From Neoaquamicrobium sediminum (GTDB taxonomy: Bacteria > Pseudomonadota > Alphaproteobacteria > Rhizobiales > Rhizobiaceae): DNA of 64,000 nucleotides. How positions within the stretch are numbered: position 1 is the stretch's first letter; the number at the start of each line of letters is the position of its first letter. The stretch covers positions 1,240,001 through 1,304,000 of the forward strand of contig NZ_JABETK010000001.1 in the NCBI RefSeq assembly GCF_013240295.1. Direction: 5' to 3'. Below the pieces are notes generated by a model. It saw only the letters and a list, made by a program, of their open reading frames with translations. It searched no databases and was not told the DNA's origin. A program made the translations under genes and the position numbers. Positions 63,049 to 64,000 of this stretch are shown one piece after another.

Positions 63049-64000
63049 TCAGGCCGGGAGATAAGTCAGGCTACTGTCGTCGAAATCGAAACGGACCTCG
63101 GTACCAGGTGCCGGTACGTCGACCGCGCCGCTGCGCGGTTCGGTGAACGAGACTTCCTTCTCGTCCGTCCCGCGCAGCACGTAGCGGATGGCATTTCCGA
63201 AGAAGACCGCCTGCTCCAGCGTCGCGGACGCCCGCCCCTTCGGCGTACGCCTGATATGCTCGGGCCGCAGCGCGACGTAGCCGCGGCTCGGCGGCTCGCG
63301 CCCGGTCATCTCGATCGCGCCCAGTCCCTCGATGCTCACGGTCGAGCCCTCCGAGCGGAAAACCTTGAGGATGTTGTTGGAGCCGATGAAGGAAGCAACG
63401 AAACGCGATGCGGGCTGGTCGTAGAGCTCCTGTGGTGTTCCGAGCTGCTGGATAACGCCCTTGTCCATGACGGCCAGGCGGTCGGAAAGCGTCAGCGCCT
63501 CGCCCTGATCGTGGGTTACGTAGATCACGGTGCAGCCGATCTGGCGCTGATACTGCTTGATCTCCAGTTGCAGGGTCTCGCGCAGCTTGAGGTCGAGCGC
63601 GCCGAGCGGCTCGTCCATCAGCAACACGCTCGGCTCGAACACCACCGCGCGCGCAAAGGCCACGCGCTGCTTCTGACCGCCGGAAAGTTCGTGGGGCATC
63701 CGATCCGCGAGCCCATCGAGGCGCACCATCTCCAGCGCCGCCAGCGAACGCCGCCTGACCTCGTCGCGCGCCATGCCGCGCATTTCGAGCGGAAACGCAA
63801 CGTTGCCCATGACCGAGCGATGCGGGAACAGCGAATAGTTCTGGAAGACCATGCCGATGCCGCGCTTCTCCGTCGGCACGCGGGCGATCGAGACGCCGTC
63901 GATGAGGATGTCGCCGTCGCCGATGTCGATGAAGCCGGCGAGGCAATTGAGTGCCGTGGTCTTGCCGGAGCCGCTGGGGCCCAGCAGCGTCATGAACTCG
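63049..64000 (-). CDS. ABC transporter ATP-binding protein, PotA-like (5' end outside window)
   Basis: The N-terminal residues lie beyond base 64000; about 317 residues are visible. Walker A LLGPSGSGKTTALNCLAGF, Q-loop FQNYSLFPHRSVMGN, signature LSGGQKQRVAFARAVVFEPS, Walker B LLMDEPLGALDLKLRE and switch VTHDQGEALTLSDRLAVM are intact. A C-terminal TOBE domain (REPPSRGYVALRPEHIRR) completes it. It drives the PotB/C/D-like importer encoded downstream. Confidence 0.94.
   Translation of the reverse strand, partial: EFMTLLGPSGSGKTTALNCLAGFIDIGDGDILIDGVSIARVPTEKRGIGMVFQNYSLFPHRSVMGNVAFPLEMRGMARDEVRRRSLAALEMVRLDGLADRMPHELSGGQKQRVAFARAVVFEPSVLLMDEPLGALDLKLRETLQLEIKQYQRQIGCTVIYVTHDQGEALTLSDRLAVMDKGVIQQLGTPQELYDQPASRFVASFIGSNNILKVFRSEGSTVSIEGLGAIEMTGREPPSRGYVALRPEHIRRTPKGRASATLEQAVFFGNAIRYVLRGTDEKEVSFTEPRSGAVDVPAPGTEVRFDFDDSSLTYLPA

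Overview
The window is GC-rich, densely coded chromosomal DNA from an alphaproteobacterium. The ubiE-ubiB-coaBC block, a BmpA-type nucleoside ABC importer next to cdd/punA/deoA, the many ABC and TRAP uptake systems and the families of small proteins point to Hyphomicrobiales, probably a Mesorhizobium/Phyllobacteriaceae-like genome. This placement is inference from gene content; no rRNA is present.

Layout. 1-5.3 kb: partial adenosine deaminase, ubiE, ubiB, a small RHH/PIN toxin-antitoxin pair placed between ubiB and coaBC, coaBC and a GNAT acetyltransferase. 5.3-7.5 kb: leftward ArsR-SRPBCC-SRPBCC-VOC-VOC operon. 7.5-13.7 kb: leftward nucleoside uptake and salvage operon (ABC ATPase, two permeases, cdd, punA, deoA); its probable binding protein lies alone at 19.3-20.3 kb behind a structured leader. 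13.8-21.5 kb: iron alcohol dehydrogenase, thioesterase, slyX, a DUF4394 protein divergent from an ECF sigma/anti-sigma pair, an MFS transporter and msrA. 21.7 kb: tRNA-Ser(GGA).

22-36 kb looks accessory. It holds a leftward run of seven small genes ending in a transglutaminase-like gene, a CIRCE-controlled groESL followed by tiny genes, a decayed IS3-type element, a four-gene cluster (cupin, cysteine-synthase-like, PLP decarboxylase, broken alpha/beta hydrolase) divergent from a winged-helix/TPR regulator, and a chimeric ORF joining a serine-recombinase start to a GIN/DUF2807 domain.

36-47.4 kb: SDR, methyltransferase, then a catabolic locus around a MurR/RpiR regulator (ABC importer, Gfo/Idh oxidoreductase and amidohydrolase leftward; SnoaL-FMO fusion and BadF-type kinase rightward). 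47.5-54.4 kb: a TPP-riboswitch operon with thiX-like permease, thiY-like binding protein, thiM, thiE, thiD and then a complete TRAP transporter (fused dctQM plus dctP); no ThiZ-type ATPase is present. 54.4-64 kb: a membrane GGDEF-EAL protein, a PhcB-like methyltransferase, and a leftward operon of a polyamine-type ABC importer with an acyl-CoA ligase and an enoyl-CoA hydratase.

Quality caution. At least thirteen one-base frame breaks occur in otherwise well conserved genes, including near-essential ubiE and ubiB. Eleven look like a missing base and two like an extra base, mostly in short homopolymers. Most are probably sequencing or assembly errors, so broken genes here should not be read as pseudogenes without resequencing.
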